From Sulfurimonas crateris (GTDB lineage: Bacteria > Campylobacterota > Campylobacteria > Campylobacterales > Sulfurimonadaceae), in contig CAMCYC010000011.1 in the NCBI GenBank assembly GCA_945883795.1, positions 1 to 52,377 on the forward strand: a stretch of 52,377 nt of DNA, in the 5' to 3' direction. The notes under the pieces were generated by a model. That model was not told the DNA's origin, made no database searches, and saw only the letters and a program-made list of their open reading frames with translations. Of the stretch, positions 1 through 7,109 are shown piece after piece. Positions within the stretch are counted from its first letter, which is position 1; every line of letters begins with the position of its first letter. A program made the position numbers and the translations under genes.

Positions 1-67
1 AAACTGCAAAGACCAAAAATAAGCCAAACAACAAAATAAATCGTGATGTAAATGTAAAAGTTTTCAT
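1..67 (-). CDS. N-terminus of an unidentified membrane or exported protein (runs off the left edge)
   Basis: An ATG at 67-65 on the minus strand opens a frame that stays open to base 1 (22 codons). The peptide begins MKTFTFTSRF and continues with a hydrophobic stretch rich in Leu and Phe (ILLFGLFLVFAV), which looks like a signal peptide or signal anchor. AAAGGA lies about 8 bases upstream of the ATG, a good ribosome binding site. It starts 21 bases beyond the toxin stop codon on the same strand, so it may share that transcript. Too little is visible to name a family. Confidence 0.5.
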   Translation of the reverse strand, partial: MKTFTFTSRFILLFGLFLVFAV

Positions 68-88
68 CTCATTTTCCTTTAGAATTTT

Positions 89-355
89 TTAATACACATC
101 ATCATGTGTGCCAATATCAACAAGAATAATCTGCTTATTGACAATCACTAAAATTACACAATATTCATAAGTTAAACAAACCGCATGAAACTTCTCCAAA
201 TTACCTTGTGGCTTATGGAATTTGAGAGAAGGCTCAAACGGGTCGTTTTCAAGTTTTTGAACTACTTGTTTAAATTTATCAACTAAATTTGGATGTTTTT
301 TTAAAAACTTTTTAGCACTCTTTATAAATTTATCATCTCTAATCATTTCAAACAT
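89..355 (-). CDS. RelE/YafQ-family type II toxin (mRNA interferase-like)
   Basis: This 88-residue basic protein has the size and layout of RelE/ParE-superfamily toxins, which in the RelE/YafQ branch cleave mRNA, usually on the ribosome. Support: an N-terminal helical half rich in Lys (RDDKFIKSAKKFLKKHP), a conserved middle (KFHKPQGNLEKFHAVCL) and the end LVDIGTHDDVY, close to the IGSHDEVY ending typical of RelE/StbE- and YafQ-like toxins; the His there is a common active-site position. No strong ribosome binding site is seen, so it is probably translationally coupled to the 41-codon gene whose stop lies 2 bases upstream. Family assignment is by motif; the target RNA is unknown. Confidence 0.8.
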   Translation of the reverse strand: MFEMIRDDKFIKSAKKFLKKHPNLVDKFKQVVQKLENDPFEPSLKFHKPQGNLEKFHAVCLTYEYCVILVIVNKQIILVDIGTHDDVY

Positions 356-357
356 TT

Positions 358-483
358 TTAAATTTTCAATTCTTCCTCTTTTTGCACTTGAAACTTTTTT
401 ATAATATCACTTTTCAACGAATTAACAATTATCATAAACTGTTCAAAATTACTGTCCTCTATTTCTAATAATATGGTTTTCAT
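358..483 (-). CDS. Small partner (putative antitoxin) of the RelE-type toxin, 41 aa
   Basis: A 42-codon frame from ATG (483-481) to TAA (360-358), preceded by a strong AGGGGG site about 6 bases from the start. The product begins MKTILLEIEDSNFEQF and ends in a charged tail (FQVQKEEELKI). It lies directly before the toxin gene with a 2-base gap, the usual antitoxin-first arrangement. At 41 residues it is short for an antitoxin; I see no clear ribbon-helix-helix or Phd signature, so the role is inferred from position. The ordered, acidic then Lys/Glu-rich composition would suit wrapping around a basic toxin. Confidence 0.65.
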   Translation of the reverse strand: MKTILLEIEDSNFEQFMIIVNSLKSDIIKKFQVQKEEELKI

Positions 484-527
484 TTTTCCCCCTTTAGGAT
501 TTTTTAAGACATATCCAATTACAAACT

Positions 528-568
528 TATTAGGTTATATTATACTAATATATGGGCTTAATAGTCAC
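528..568 (-). promoter_or_regulatory. Promoter and possible operator of the toxin-antitoxin pair
   Basis: On the minus strand a perfect TATAAT (544-539) is preceded by GTGACT (568-563) at 18 bases, a 4/6 match to the -35 consensus. The inverted repeat TATTAG (528-533) / CTAATA (545-550) brackets the -10 hexamer. Autorepression through a repeat over the promoter is usual for type II systems, so this is a candidate operator. Inferred from position and symmetry only. Confidence 0.4.
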
Positions 569-602
569 TGAAGTATTTTAATAATGAAAAAGTAGGAATA
601 AC

Positions 603-667
603 CATCGCCATTCATGGCGGTGATGAAAGTTTGGACTTTCTACGAAGCTCCGCCATTTATGGCGGGG
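603..667. repeat. Cluster of three hairpins with two CGCCAT-NN-ATGGCG palindromes (REP-like)
   Basis: Three adjacent hairpins: 603-622 (core CGCCAT TC ATGGCG), 625-640 (GAAAGT TTGG ACTTTC) and 648-667 (core CCGCCAT TT ATGGCGG). The two outer ones share the same palindromic core and are far more GC-rich than their surroundings. The layout resembles paired REP/BIME elements mobilised by IS200-like RAYT transposases. No other copy and no transposase gene lies in this window. It sits about 30 bases past the fliW stop, so it could also end or stabilise that transcript, although no T-run follows. Confidence 0.55.
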
Positions 668-693
668 GTAGTTTATCTTATATGTTCTAATTT

Positions 694-1074
694 CTATTTT
701 TTCAAAAAATTAGAAATCTTTTCAGCCACACCATATATGTCAGTGTCTTGGAGTATTATTTGAGCAGCTTTGCTGTTGTCTGTATTAAATAATACTGGTC
801 CTATAAAATTTACTACAGAATGTTCTATAGGATTTTGGATGAGAACAATGTTTAGAATTAAGATGTTAGAATGTTCATCTATTTCTAGTAAAGCTCTTGT
901 TCTTTCTGGAACTTCAAAATCATACTCTCTTAAAACAAAAGGGTTGATTAATGTAAATGATATATGTTCCTCTCCAACGGCTTTCATTTTCATGAAAATC
1001 TCATCTATTTTATGGAGTTCAACTTCCTTCATATTGTCAAATCCGAGAATGGGAACAGCTAACTTAAATGTCAT
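694..1074 (-). CDS. fliW: Flagellar assembly factor FliW
   Basis: FliW binds flagellin and the RNA-binding regulator CsrA, so that free flagellin level controls CsrA activity. The 126-residue product carries the family's landmarks: an early PILGF segment, FTLINPFVLREYDFEVP, ILNIVLIQNP and the conserved NFIGPVLFNTDNSKAAQIIL region, with the usual length. The start at 1074 is chosen because AAGGAG lies 6-7 bases upstream; an in-frame ATG at 1104 would add ten residues without a matching site. A minus-strand TATAAT at 1125-1120 is the likely promoter. It is divergent from bamD. CsrA is encoded in this window at 30417-30647. No other flagellar gene is present here. Confidence 0.92.
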   Translation of the reverse strand: MTFKLAVPILGFDNMKEVELHKIDEIFMKMKAVGEEHISFTLINPFVLREYDFEVPERTRALLEIDEHSNILILNIVLIQNPIEHSVVNFIGPVLFNTDNSKAAQIILQDTDIYGVAEKISNFLKK

Positions 1075-1119
1075 AAAAATCTCCTTATCTATGTTTATGC
1101 CCACGGCACAACTTTGTAA

Positions 1120-1125
1120 ATTATA
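1120..1125 (-). promoter_or_regulatory. -10 element of fliW
   Basis: TATAAT on the minus strand, 45 bases upstream of the chosen fliW ATG, in an A/T-rich tract (the Campylobacterota pattern of a strong -10 without a clear -35). Predicted only. Confidence 0.45.
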
Positions 1126-1177
1126 TCACTTAAAGTATAAATTGTACTAGTTTAAACACAGATATAACTCTTTTTGA

Positions 1178-1183
1178 TAGAAT
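1178..1183 (+). promoter_or_regulatory. -10 element of the bamD-lon unit
   Basis: TAGAAT 30 bases upstream of the bamD start, facing away from the fliW promoter in the same 139-base divergent region. A start point near 1190 would give a leader of about 25 bases. No convincing -35 box is seen. Confidence 0.4.
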
Positions 1184-1213
1184 ACTATCCACTTAAATTT
1201 TGGAAGTTATTAC

Positions 1214-1966
1214 ATGAAGTTAAAAACAAATTTTATACTGAGTTCTTTTGCACTCTTGATACTTTTTCTTGGCTGTTCCAAGGATGTAGATGAGTACAAT
1301 AAGCCAGCTATATATTGGTACACAAAAATGATAGAGTATATATCTGATGGCAATTTGGATAAGGCTGACAACTATTATAGTTCACTTGAGGGTGAGCATA
1401 TCAGTTCTCCTCTTCTTCCCGAAGCTACAATGATTTTGGCGATTGCTCACATGCATAACGAAGAGTATCTTTTGAGTGAACATTTTTTGAACGAGTATAT
1501 CAACAGATATGCAACTTTAAATGAGAAAGAGTTTGGGGAGTTTTTAAAAATTAAAGCTAAATTTATGTCTTTACCAAACCCACGAAGAGACCAGTCTTTG
1601 ATTCGAGAGGCGATACAAGCATCGGAAAAATTTAAACGCAATTATCCAAATTCTATGTATTATCCCATGGTAGACACGATGGCAACACGACTTTATATTG
1701 CAGAAGCTGCTTTGAATGAAAATATTGCGAACTTATATGATAGATTAGGTAAGCCAAAAAGTGCACTTTTTTATACAAGCATGAATCCACAATTATGGAT
1801 AAATTGGGATGAGGTAGAAGTGGCTAATAGTGCATGGTATCGACAATGGTTTGAGGGTGACGGTGGTGCGAGTTGGTATGGCTTTGCAATTCCAAATATC
1901 AAAAGCGTTGTTTCACGAAACTCTATTAGTGAAGAAAATATAACTACTTCAGAAGAAAAAAATTAA
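1214..1966 (+). CDS. bamD: Outer membrane assembly lipoprotein BamD
   Basis: BamD is the lipoprotein of the BAM complex that helps BamA insert beta-barrel proteins into the outer membrane. The 250-residue product has a lipoprotein signal peptide ending in the lipobox LFLGC (lipidated Cys21), followed by tetratricopeptide-like helical repeats with alternating Tyr and Leu positions (about residues 33-170), including RNYPNSMYYP, typical of BamD. The C-terminus past residue 180 is less conserved. The start follows GGAAG at 9 bases. The order fliW-bamD-lon matches what I recall from Campylobacter jejuni. lon follows 20 bases later, probably on the same transcript. Confidence 0.88.
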   Translation: MKLKTNFILSSFALLILFLGCSKDVDEYNKPAIYWYTKMIEYISDGNLDKADNYYSSLEGEHISSPLLPEATMILAIAHMHNEEYLLSEHFLNEYINRYATLNEKEFGEFLKIKAKFMSLPNPRRDQSLIREAIQASEKFKRNYPNSMYYPMVDTMATRLYIAEAALNENIANLYDRLGKPKSALFYTSMNPQLWINWDEVEVANSAWYRQWFEGDGGASWYGFAIPNIKSVVSRNSISEENITTSEEKN

Positions 1967-1986
1967 AATTTTAATAGGAGAAAATA

Positions 1987-4404
1987 ATGAAACTAAGTAA
2001 TTACGGTGAATTCCCTGCAAATATTCCAATGATAGCAGAAGATGAACTTTTTTTATATCCATTTATGATTGCACCACTTTTTTTAGGTGATAAAGATAAT
2101 ATTGCAGCCGCTACAAAAGCAATAGAAGATAACTCTTTGGTGCTTGTTTGCTCTACTAAACCTTCTCATGAGGGTGAGCGAAATTATGAATCATTGTATG
2201 ATGCTGGAGTTGTTGGTGCGATTATGAGAAAAGTGGAGCTTCCAGATGGAAGAGTAAAAATTCTTTTTCAAGGTCTTGCACGAGCTAGAAGTTTATATGA
2301 GGTGGATAAATCACCATTGATAGCGCATGTAGATGTAATAGAAGCAACGAACTCAAACTCTCTCAAAGTGGATGCAATTTTGGAAGTGGTGCGGGAAAAA
2401 GTAAGAACTCTCTCAAGTGTCAGTAATTATTTTCCACCAGATTTGCTTAGAACTATTGAAGAAAATCATGACAATAACCGTATTATAGATTTGATTTGTA
2501 GCAGTGTCAAACTCAAAAAAGAGCAAGCATATAAATTATTTGTTGAGGTAGATACAGAAGAGAGATTTTTACATCTGATAGATTATTTGATTGATGAGAT
2601 TGAAGCTAACAAATTGCAAAAAGAGATTCGTTCAAAAGTTCATACGCATATAGAGCAAGTCAACAAAGAGTATTTTCTTAAAGAGCAATTAAAACAGATT
2701 CAAAAAGAGTTGGGTACTGATACTGCAAGAGATGAAGAGATAGAAGAATACCGTAAAAAATGTGAAGCCAAAAAAGATAAAATGGGTGCAGAGGCATATA
2801 AAGAGATAAGTAAACAAATCGATAGATTTTCTCGCATGCACCCTGATTCTTCGGATTCATCCATGACACAAACTTATCTTGATTGGGTTTTAGAAATCCC
2901 TTTTGGAGAGGAATCAAAAAAATCGCTTAAAATATCCGATGTTGAAAAGCAACTCGATGAGGACCATTTTTCATTAGAAAAACCAAAAAAAAGGATAGTA
3001 GAATATTTTGCAGTGAAAGAACTTTTGGCATTGCGTGGCATAAAAGCAGAAAAAAGTGCTGGTGCAATTCTTTGTTTTTGGGGACCTCCTGGAGTTGGTA
3101 AAACTTCTTTAGCAAACTCGATTGCTACAGCACTCAAACGCCCACTTGTAAGAATTGCTTTAGGAGGTCTTGAAGATGTAAATGAGCTTCGAGGACATAG
3201 AAGAACTTATGTTGGGGCAATGCCAGGGCGTATTACGCAAGGACTGATTGATGCTAAAAAAATGAATCCTGTTATAGTTTTAGATGAGATAGATAAAGTG
3301 TCTCGCTCCCAAAGAGGTGACCCAACTTCGGCACTTTTGGAAATTTTGGACCCTGAACAAAACAAAGATTTTAGAGATTATTATCTTAATTTCAATATTG
3401 ATTTGAGTAATGTTATTTTTATAGCAACTGCAAATGATTTGGCAAATATTCCAGCACCACTTCGTGATAGAATGGAGTTTATTGGTGTGAGTTCCTACAC
3501 GCCACAAGAAAAATTTGAGATTGCCAAAAGATACCTCATTCCTCAAGAGCTTAAAAAACATGGGATTAAAGCTTCAGAACTTAGTATCTCAAAACCAGCA
3601 CTTATTGAGTTAATTCATAGTTACACTCGTGAAGCGGGTGTGAGAAATCTTCGCCGTAGAATTGCTGACATGAGCCGAAAAGTGGCTAAACAAATACTTG
3701 AAAAATCAGATATTGGTAAAGTGACAGTTACACTTAAAAACTTAAAAGAGTTTTTTGAAAAAAGTGTTTTTGAAATTGAAAAAACAAATAAAATTCCAGT
3801 CATTGGTGTAGTCAATGGTTTGGCATGGACTGCTGTGGGCGGAGATGTCTTAAAGATAGAGAGTATTCGGATTAAAGGTAAAGGTGGCATGCAACTCACT
3901 GGAAGTTTGGGCGAGGTGATGAAAGAATCAGCAAGAATTGCCATGAGTGTTGTAAAAACTTTAATTGATACAAAACGGTTAAAAATCAGTGATGATAATA
4001 TCCCAAAATCATTTAAAGAACAAGAAGATAAAATAGAAATTGACCCAAGCGAAGTGTATAAACGCTACGATTTGCACATTCATGTTCCAGATGGTGCAAC
4101 CCCAAAAGATGGACCAAGTGCAGGAATTGCCATGGTAAGTGTGATTGCATCAATTTTAAGCTCTCAAAAAATTCGCTCTGAAATAGCCATGACTGGGGAA
4201 GTTTCACTGAGTGGAGATGTTTTACCAATTGGCGGACTCAAAGAAAAACTCATAGCGGCTCACAAAGCTGGCATGACAAAAGTGCTTATTCCTGCAAAAA
4301 ATTATGATAGAGATTTAGAAGACATTCCAAAAGAAGTAAGAGATTCTATGGAAATTTTGGGTGTGAGTAGAATAGAAGAGGTTTTAAAACAGGTGCTTAT
4401 TTAA
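1987..4404 (+). CDS. lon: ATP-dependent protease Lon
   Basis: Lon degrades misfolded and selected regulatory proteins in the cytoplasm. The 805-residue product has the full architecture: N-terminal substrate-binding domain (about 10-205), coiled coil (about 205-300), AAA+ module with Walker A GPPGVGKT (366-373) and Walker B VLDEID (431-436), and the C-terminal protease domain with the Ser-Lys dyad, Ser711 in DGPSAG and Lys754 in GGLKEK. Length is normal. TAGGAG sits 6 bases before the ATG. It is downstream of bamD and converges with the receiver gene on the other strand; the two coding regions overlap by four bases inside a palindrome. Confidence 0.97.
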   Translation: MKLSNYGEFPANIPMIAEDELFLYPFMIAPLFLGDKDNIAAATKAIEDNSLVLVCSTKPSHEGERNYESLYDAGVVGAIMRKVELPDGRVKILFQGLARARSLYEVDKSPLIAHVDVIEATNSNSLKVDAILEVVREKVRTLSSVSNYFPPDLLRTIEENHDNNRIIDLICSSVKLKKEQAYKLFVEVDTEERFLHLIDYLIDEIEANKLQKEIRSKVHTHIEQVNKEYFLKEQLKQIQKELGTDTARDEEIEEYRKKCEAKKDKMGAEAYKEISKQIDRFSRMHPDSSDSSMTQTYLDWVLEIPFGEESKKSLKISDVEKQLDEDHFSLEKPKKRIVEYFAVKELLALRGIKAEKSAGAILCFWGPPGVGKTSLANSIATALKRPLVRIALGGLEDVNELRGHRRTYVGAMPGRITQGLIDAKKMNPVIVLDEIDKVSRSQRGDPTSALLEILDPEQNKDFRDYYLNFNIDLSNVIFIATANDLANIPAPLRDRMEFIGVSSYTPQEKFEIAKRYLIPQELKKHGIKASELSISKPALIELIHSYTREAGVRNLRRRIADMSRKVAKQILEKSDIGKVTVTLKNLKEFFEKSVFEIEKTNKIPVIGVVNGLAWTAVGGDVLKIESIRIKGKGGMQLTGSLGEVMKESARIAMSVVKTLIDTKRLKISDDNIPKSFKEQEDKIEIDPSEVYKRYDLHIHVPDGATPKDGPSAGIAMVSVIASILSSQKIRSEIAMTGEVSLSGDVLPIGGLKEKLIAAHKAGMTKVLIPAKNYDRDLEDIPKEVRDSMEILGVSRIEEVLKQVLI

Positions 4405-4412
4405 ATAAGCAC
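4393..4412. terminator. Bidirectional terminator palindrome containing both stop codons (lon / receiver)
   Basis: GTGCTTATTT-AAATAAGCAC is a perfect 20-base palindrome (stem GTGCTTAT, loop TTAA). On the plus strand it is followed by a T-rich tract (4416-4426); on the minus strand by CTGTTTT. The TAA of lon (4402-4404) and that of the opposing gene (4403-4401) lie at its centre, so both proteins end in Val-Leu-Ile encoded by the same palindrome. Confidence 0.7.
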
Positions 4413-4778
4413 TAAGTTTATTTTTTTGATTAAATCATCATTGCGAATTGGTTTCATCAAAAACTCATTTGCACCATACGAAAATGCTTCCTTTTTCTTT
4501 GTTTCATCTGTTGTGAGTACAATGATTGGAATTTGGCGGAGGTTAGTGTTGGCTCGTACTTTTTGAATCATTTCCAAACCTCCCATTATTGGCATTATCA
4601 TATCCAAAAGAACGACATGAATATCGTCTCGTGATTTGAGGATGTCAATAGCATCTAAGCCATTTTTAGCTTCAATTACCTCTTTTACATCGCTATTTCT
4701 CATCAAAAAAGATTTTAATAATTTAAGGTTAATTCTATCATCATCTACAGTGAGAATGATTAAATCTTTTTTTAGCAT
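4401..4778 (-). CDS. Single-domain response regulator (CheY-like receiver)
   Basis: A 125-residue stand-alone receiver domain with the acidic pair DDD near residue 12, the phospho-acceptor Asp in VLLDMIMP (about residue 58), the switch Thr in VLTTDE, and the conserved Lys in MKPIR. It has no output domain, so it acts either by binding a target, like CheY, or as the last carrier of a relay. It is the fourth gene of the PAS / double-HPt / hybrid kinase unit with a 9-base gap to the kinase, so it is the probable terminal acceptor of that relay. Which target it binds cannot be read from the sequence. Confidence 0.9.
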   Translation of the reverse strand: MLKKDLIILTVDDDRINLKLLKSFLMRNSDVKEVIEAKNGLDAIDILKSRDDIHVVLLDMIMPIMGGLEMIQKVRANTNLRQIPIIVLTTDETKKKEAFSYGANEFLMKPIRNDDLIKKINLVLI

Positions 4779-4787
4779 TTTTGAGTC

Positions 4788-7100
4788 CTAAATAAATTTT
4801 TTTAACATGCGGTGAAGGAACTCTTTATTGATAAGATTATCAATAACTCCATCGACATTAGAAAGTTCTTCTTTTGATTTTTTGATTTTTGAATTATCAA
4901 TTAGAACAAGTGCTGATTTTATTCTTTGTGTCATGTGTAATATTTTGTAATTTCTAGCGAATTTAGTGATGTCAAGCTCTTCAAAATCATCATCTAATAA
5001 GATTACTTTATAATAAAACTGTTGCATTAAATTTTCTAAATCTTTTTTTTGCGATGCTATTTCATAACTGTAGTGTAGTTGGGTTAAAATTTTTGTATAC
5101 ATCTTTAATTCAAAAGAGCTTTTTTTTGCTAAAAGAATATCTGCTTTGTACTCTAATTTTTTTATTTCCGGTGTCTCTGGTACATCTTCTTCTTCAATAA
5201 TAAAATCAGCTAAAAAGTGAGTAAGTAAAGAGATTATTTCTGAGCGAACAAGTGGTTTTGTGGTATATTCGTCCAGTCCAGCATCTAAAAATCTTGCTCT
5301 GTCCCCTTTGAGTGCATTTGCAGTGAGTGCAATAATAGGAACATGGGGTTTATTATATGTTTGTTCATACTCCAAAATCTCTTGAGTGGCTTCAATCCCA
5401 TCTAAAATTGGCATTTGAATATCCATAAATATAAGTTTGAAATCTTCATCTTTTCTTTTTTGAAACGCTTCTAAACCATTACTTGCAATAACAACACTCA
5501 AACCCAAATCTTCAAGTGTTCTTTTAATCAGTTTTTGGTTGATGGTATTATCTTCAGCAACTAAAACAGGAGCATTAAATTTTAAATTTTTTGTATTTAT
5601 TTTTTTTCTTAGAGGCGTTATGCTTTTACTCATTGTCAATTTTTCATTATAACAAGTATTTAATATTTCTCTAAGCTTTGAAATATTGAGTGGTTCGTAT
5701 AAAGTCTTGTAGATTTCAAGTTCCATGGAATCTATTTTTCGCATAAAAGAGGACTTTGCTAAAAGAATAACAGACTTCGGAAACTCTTCATATTTGTATA
5801 AAGTTTCTTCTGAAATAAAATCATAATCTACAATCATTAAATCAAAATCTTTCTCTTTTGGAACAATTTTTACTTTATCTAAATCTGTAAACATTTGATA
5901 ATCTACACCAAAATAGTCTAAATAGGTACGAAGATAACTCTCTTGTTTTTTCTTTTTATGAGGTGATTCTAATATCAATGCATTTAACTTAAATGAAGTT
6001 GGTTCTTTTTTTTCTAAACTTCTCTCCGCTTCTTGAAAATCTAGTTCAAAAGAGAAAGTTGTGCCTTTGCCTACTTGACTATTAAGTGTGAGTTTTCCAC
6101 CCATGAGTTCTACAAATCTGCTTGATATAGTAAGACCTAATCCTGTCCCTCCATATTTGCGTGTAATGGATACATCTGCTTGAGAAAACGCATCAAAAAT
6201 CCTAGATTTTTGTTCTCTTGTTACTCCAATACCCGTATCTTGAATTTTAAAGGCAATACTTGTTATATTCATTTCATTTAAGTAAGAGTCTCTTTTGAGA
6301 ATTTCAATATTAATTGCACCGCCATTAGGTGTGAATTTTACAGCATTTGAGAGGAGGTTAATGAGAACCTCTTTGATTTTTGTTGGGTCGCCTTTGAGTG
6401 TTTTGCTTAATGCTGGGTCAATGAAACATGCTAAATCTATCTGTTTTTCAGCTGCTCTTACTGCGTATAAATTTATAGCGTTTTCAAATACTGGAATAGG
6501 AACAAAGTCAGTATCTTCAATATCTATTTTATTACTTTCAATTTTAGATAAATCAAGAATATTATTGATAATTTCAAGTAAATTTTCAGAACTTTTTTCG
6601 ATAATATCAATAAATTCCTGTTGTTCTTCATCTAATTTTGTATCTTTTAAAAGTTCTGTAAAACCTACAATACCATTTAAAGGAGTACGAATTTCATGAG
6701 ACATATTTGCCAAAAACATAGATTTTGCTTGGCTTGCTTCTTGCGCGAAAGCTTTATCTGCTTTTATCTTTTCAATGATATTTTCTAAAAGGTTATATGC
6801 ATGTATTGTCCCATCTTGGGTATGTAAGTCTACATGAGAGTTATTCTCATCTTGGGCTACTTTTTCCAATAAATTTTCTAAGTTGTTAATATTGTTTGTA
6901 ATTTCATTTACGGTGTAATATCCAAGAATGAGTAAGAAAATTGAAACAAACCAAACAATTGCAACAAGAGTCATGAATGTAAAATTATTATTTATATGGT
7001 TTATATACGCATTGTATAAAAAATAACTTGACAATGAAAAGAGAACGGTGAGAGGCAAAAGACTTAGAAGTCTTAATCTGCTTTTTAATCCTATTCGCAT
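4788..7100 (-). CDS. Hybrid sensor histidine kinase, membrane-anchored, with one active and two degenerate receiver domains
   Basis: 770 residues. Two membrane helices (about 13-32 and 42-63) separated by only some ten residues, so almost no periplasmic sensor; then a short linker, HisKA with the phospho-acceptor His135 in SHEIRTPLNG, HATPase with N-box, DTGIG (288-292) and GTGLGL (318-323), a degenerate receiver (about 372-485, VDYD kept but no canonical Lys), an intact receiver (about 511-630, acceptor Asp560 in MDIQMP, Lys615 in TTKP), and a third receiver-like segment (about 652-770, LLDDD). BarA/ArcB-type logic implies phosphotransfer to an HPt protein, and one is encoded immediately upstream. 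The signal is probably intracellular or comes from the PAS protein of the same unit; that is inference. Confidence 0.9.
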   Translation of the reverse strand: MRIGLKSRLRLLSLLPLTVLFSLSSYFLYNAYINHINNNFTFMTLVAIVWFVSIFLLILGYYTVNEITNNINNLENLLEKVAQDENNSHVDLHTQDGTIHAYNLLENIIEKIKADKAFAQEASQAKSMFLANMSHEIRTPLNGIVGFTELLKDTKLDEEQQEFIDIIEKSSENLLEIINNILDLSKIESNKIDIEDTDFVPIPVFENAINLYAVRAAEKQIDLACFIDPALSKTLKGDPTKIKEVLINLLSNAVKFTPNGGAINIEILKRDSYLNEMNITSIAFKIQDTGIGVTREQKSRIFDAFSQADVSITRKYGGTGLGLTISSRFVELMGGKLTLNSQVGKGTTFSFELDFQEAERSLEKKEPTSFKLNALILESPHKKKKQESYLRTYLDYFGVDYQMFTDLDKVKIVPKEKDFDLMIVDYDFISEETLYKYEEFPKSVILLAKSSFMRKIDSMELEIYKTLYEPLNISKLREILNTCYNEKLTMSKSITPLRKKINTKNLKFNAPVLVAEDNTINQKLIKRTLEDLGLSVVIASNGLEAFQKRKDEDFKLIFMDIQMPILDGIEATQEILEYEQTYNKPHVPIIALTANALKGDRARFLDAGLDEYTTKPLVRSEIISLLTHFLADFIIEEEDVPETPEIKKLEYKADILLAKKSSFELKMYTKILTQLHYSYEIASQKKDLENLMQQFYYKVILLDDDFEELDITKFARNYKILHMTQRIKSALVLIDNSKIKKSKEELSNVDGVIDNLINKEFLHRMLKKFI

Positions 7101-7109
7101 GAAAAAACC

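Noticed and set aside
770-1150. 126-codon plus-strand frame
   Set aside because: Lies antisense to fliW, whose motifs are unmistakable; no ribosome binding site and no recognisable protein pattern.
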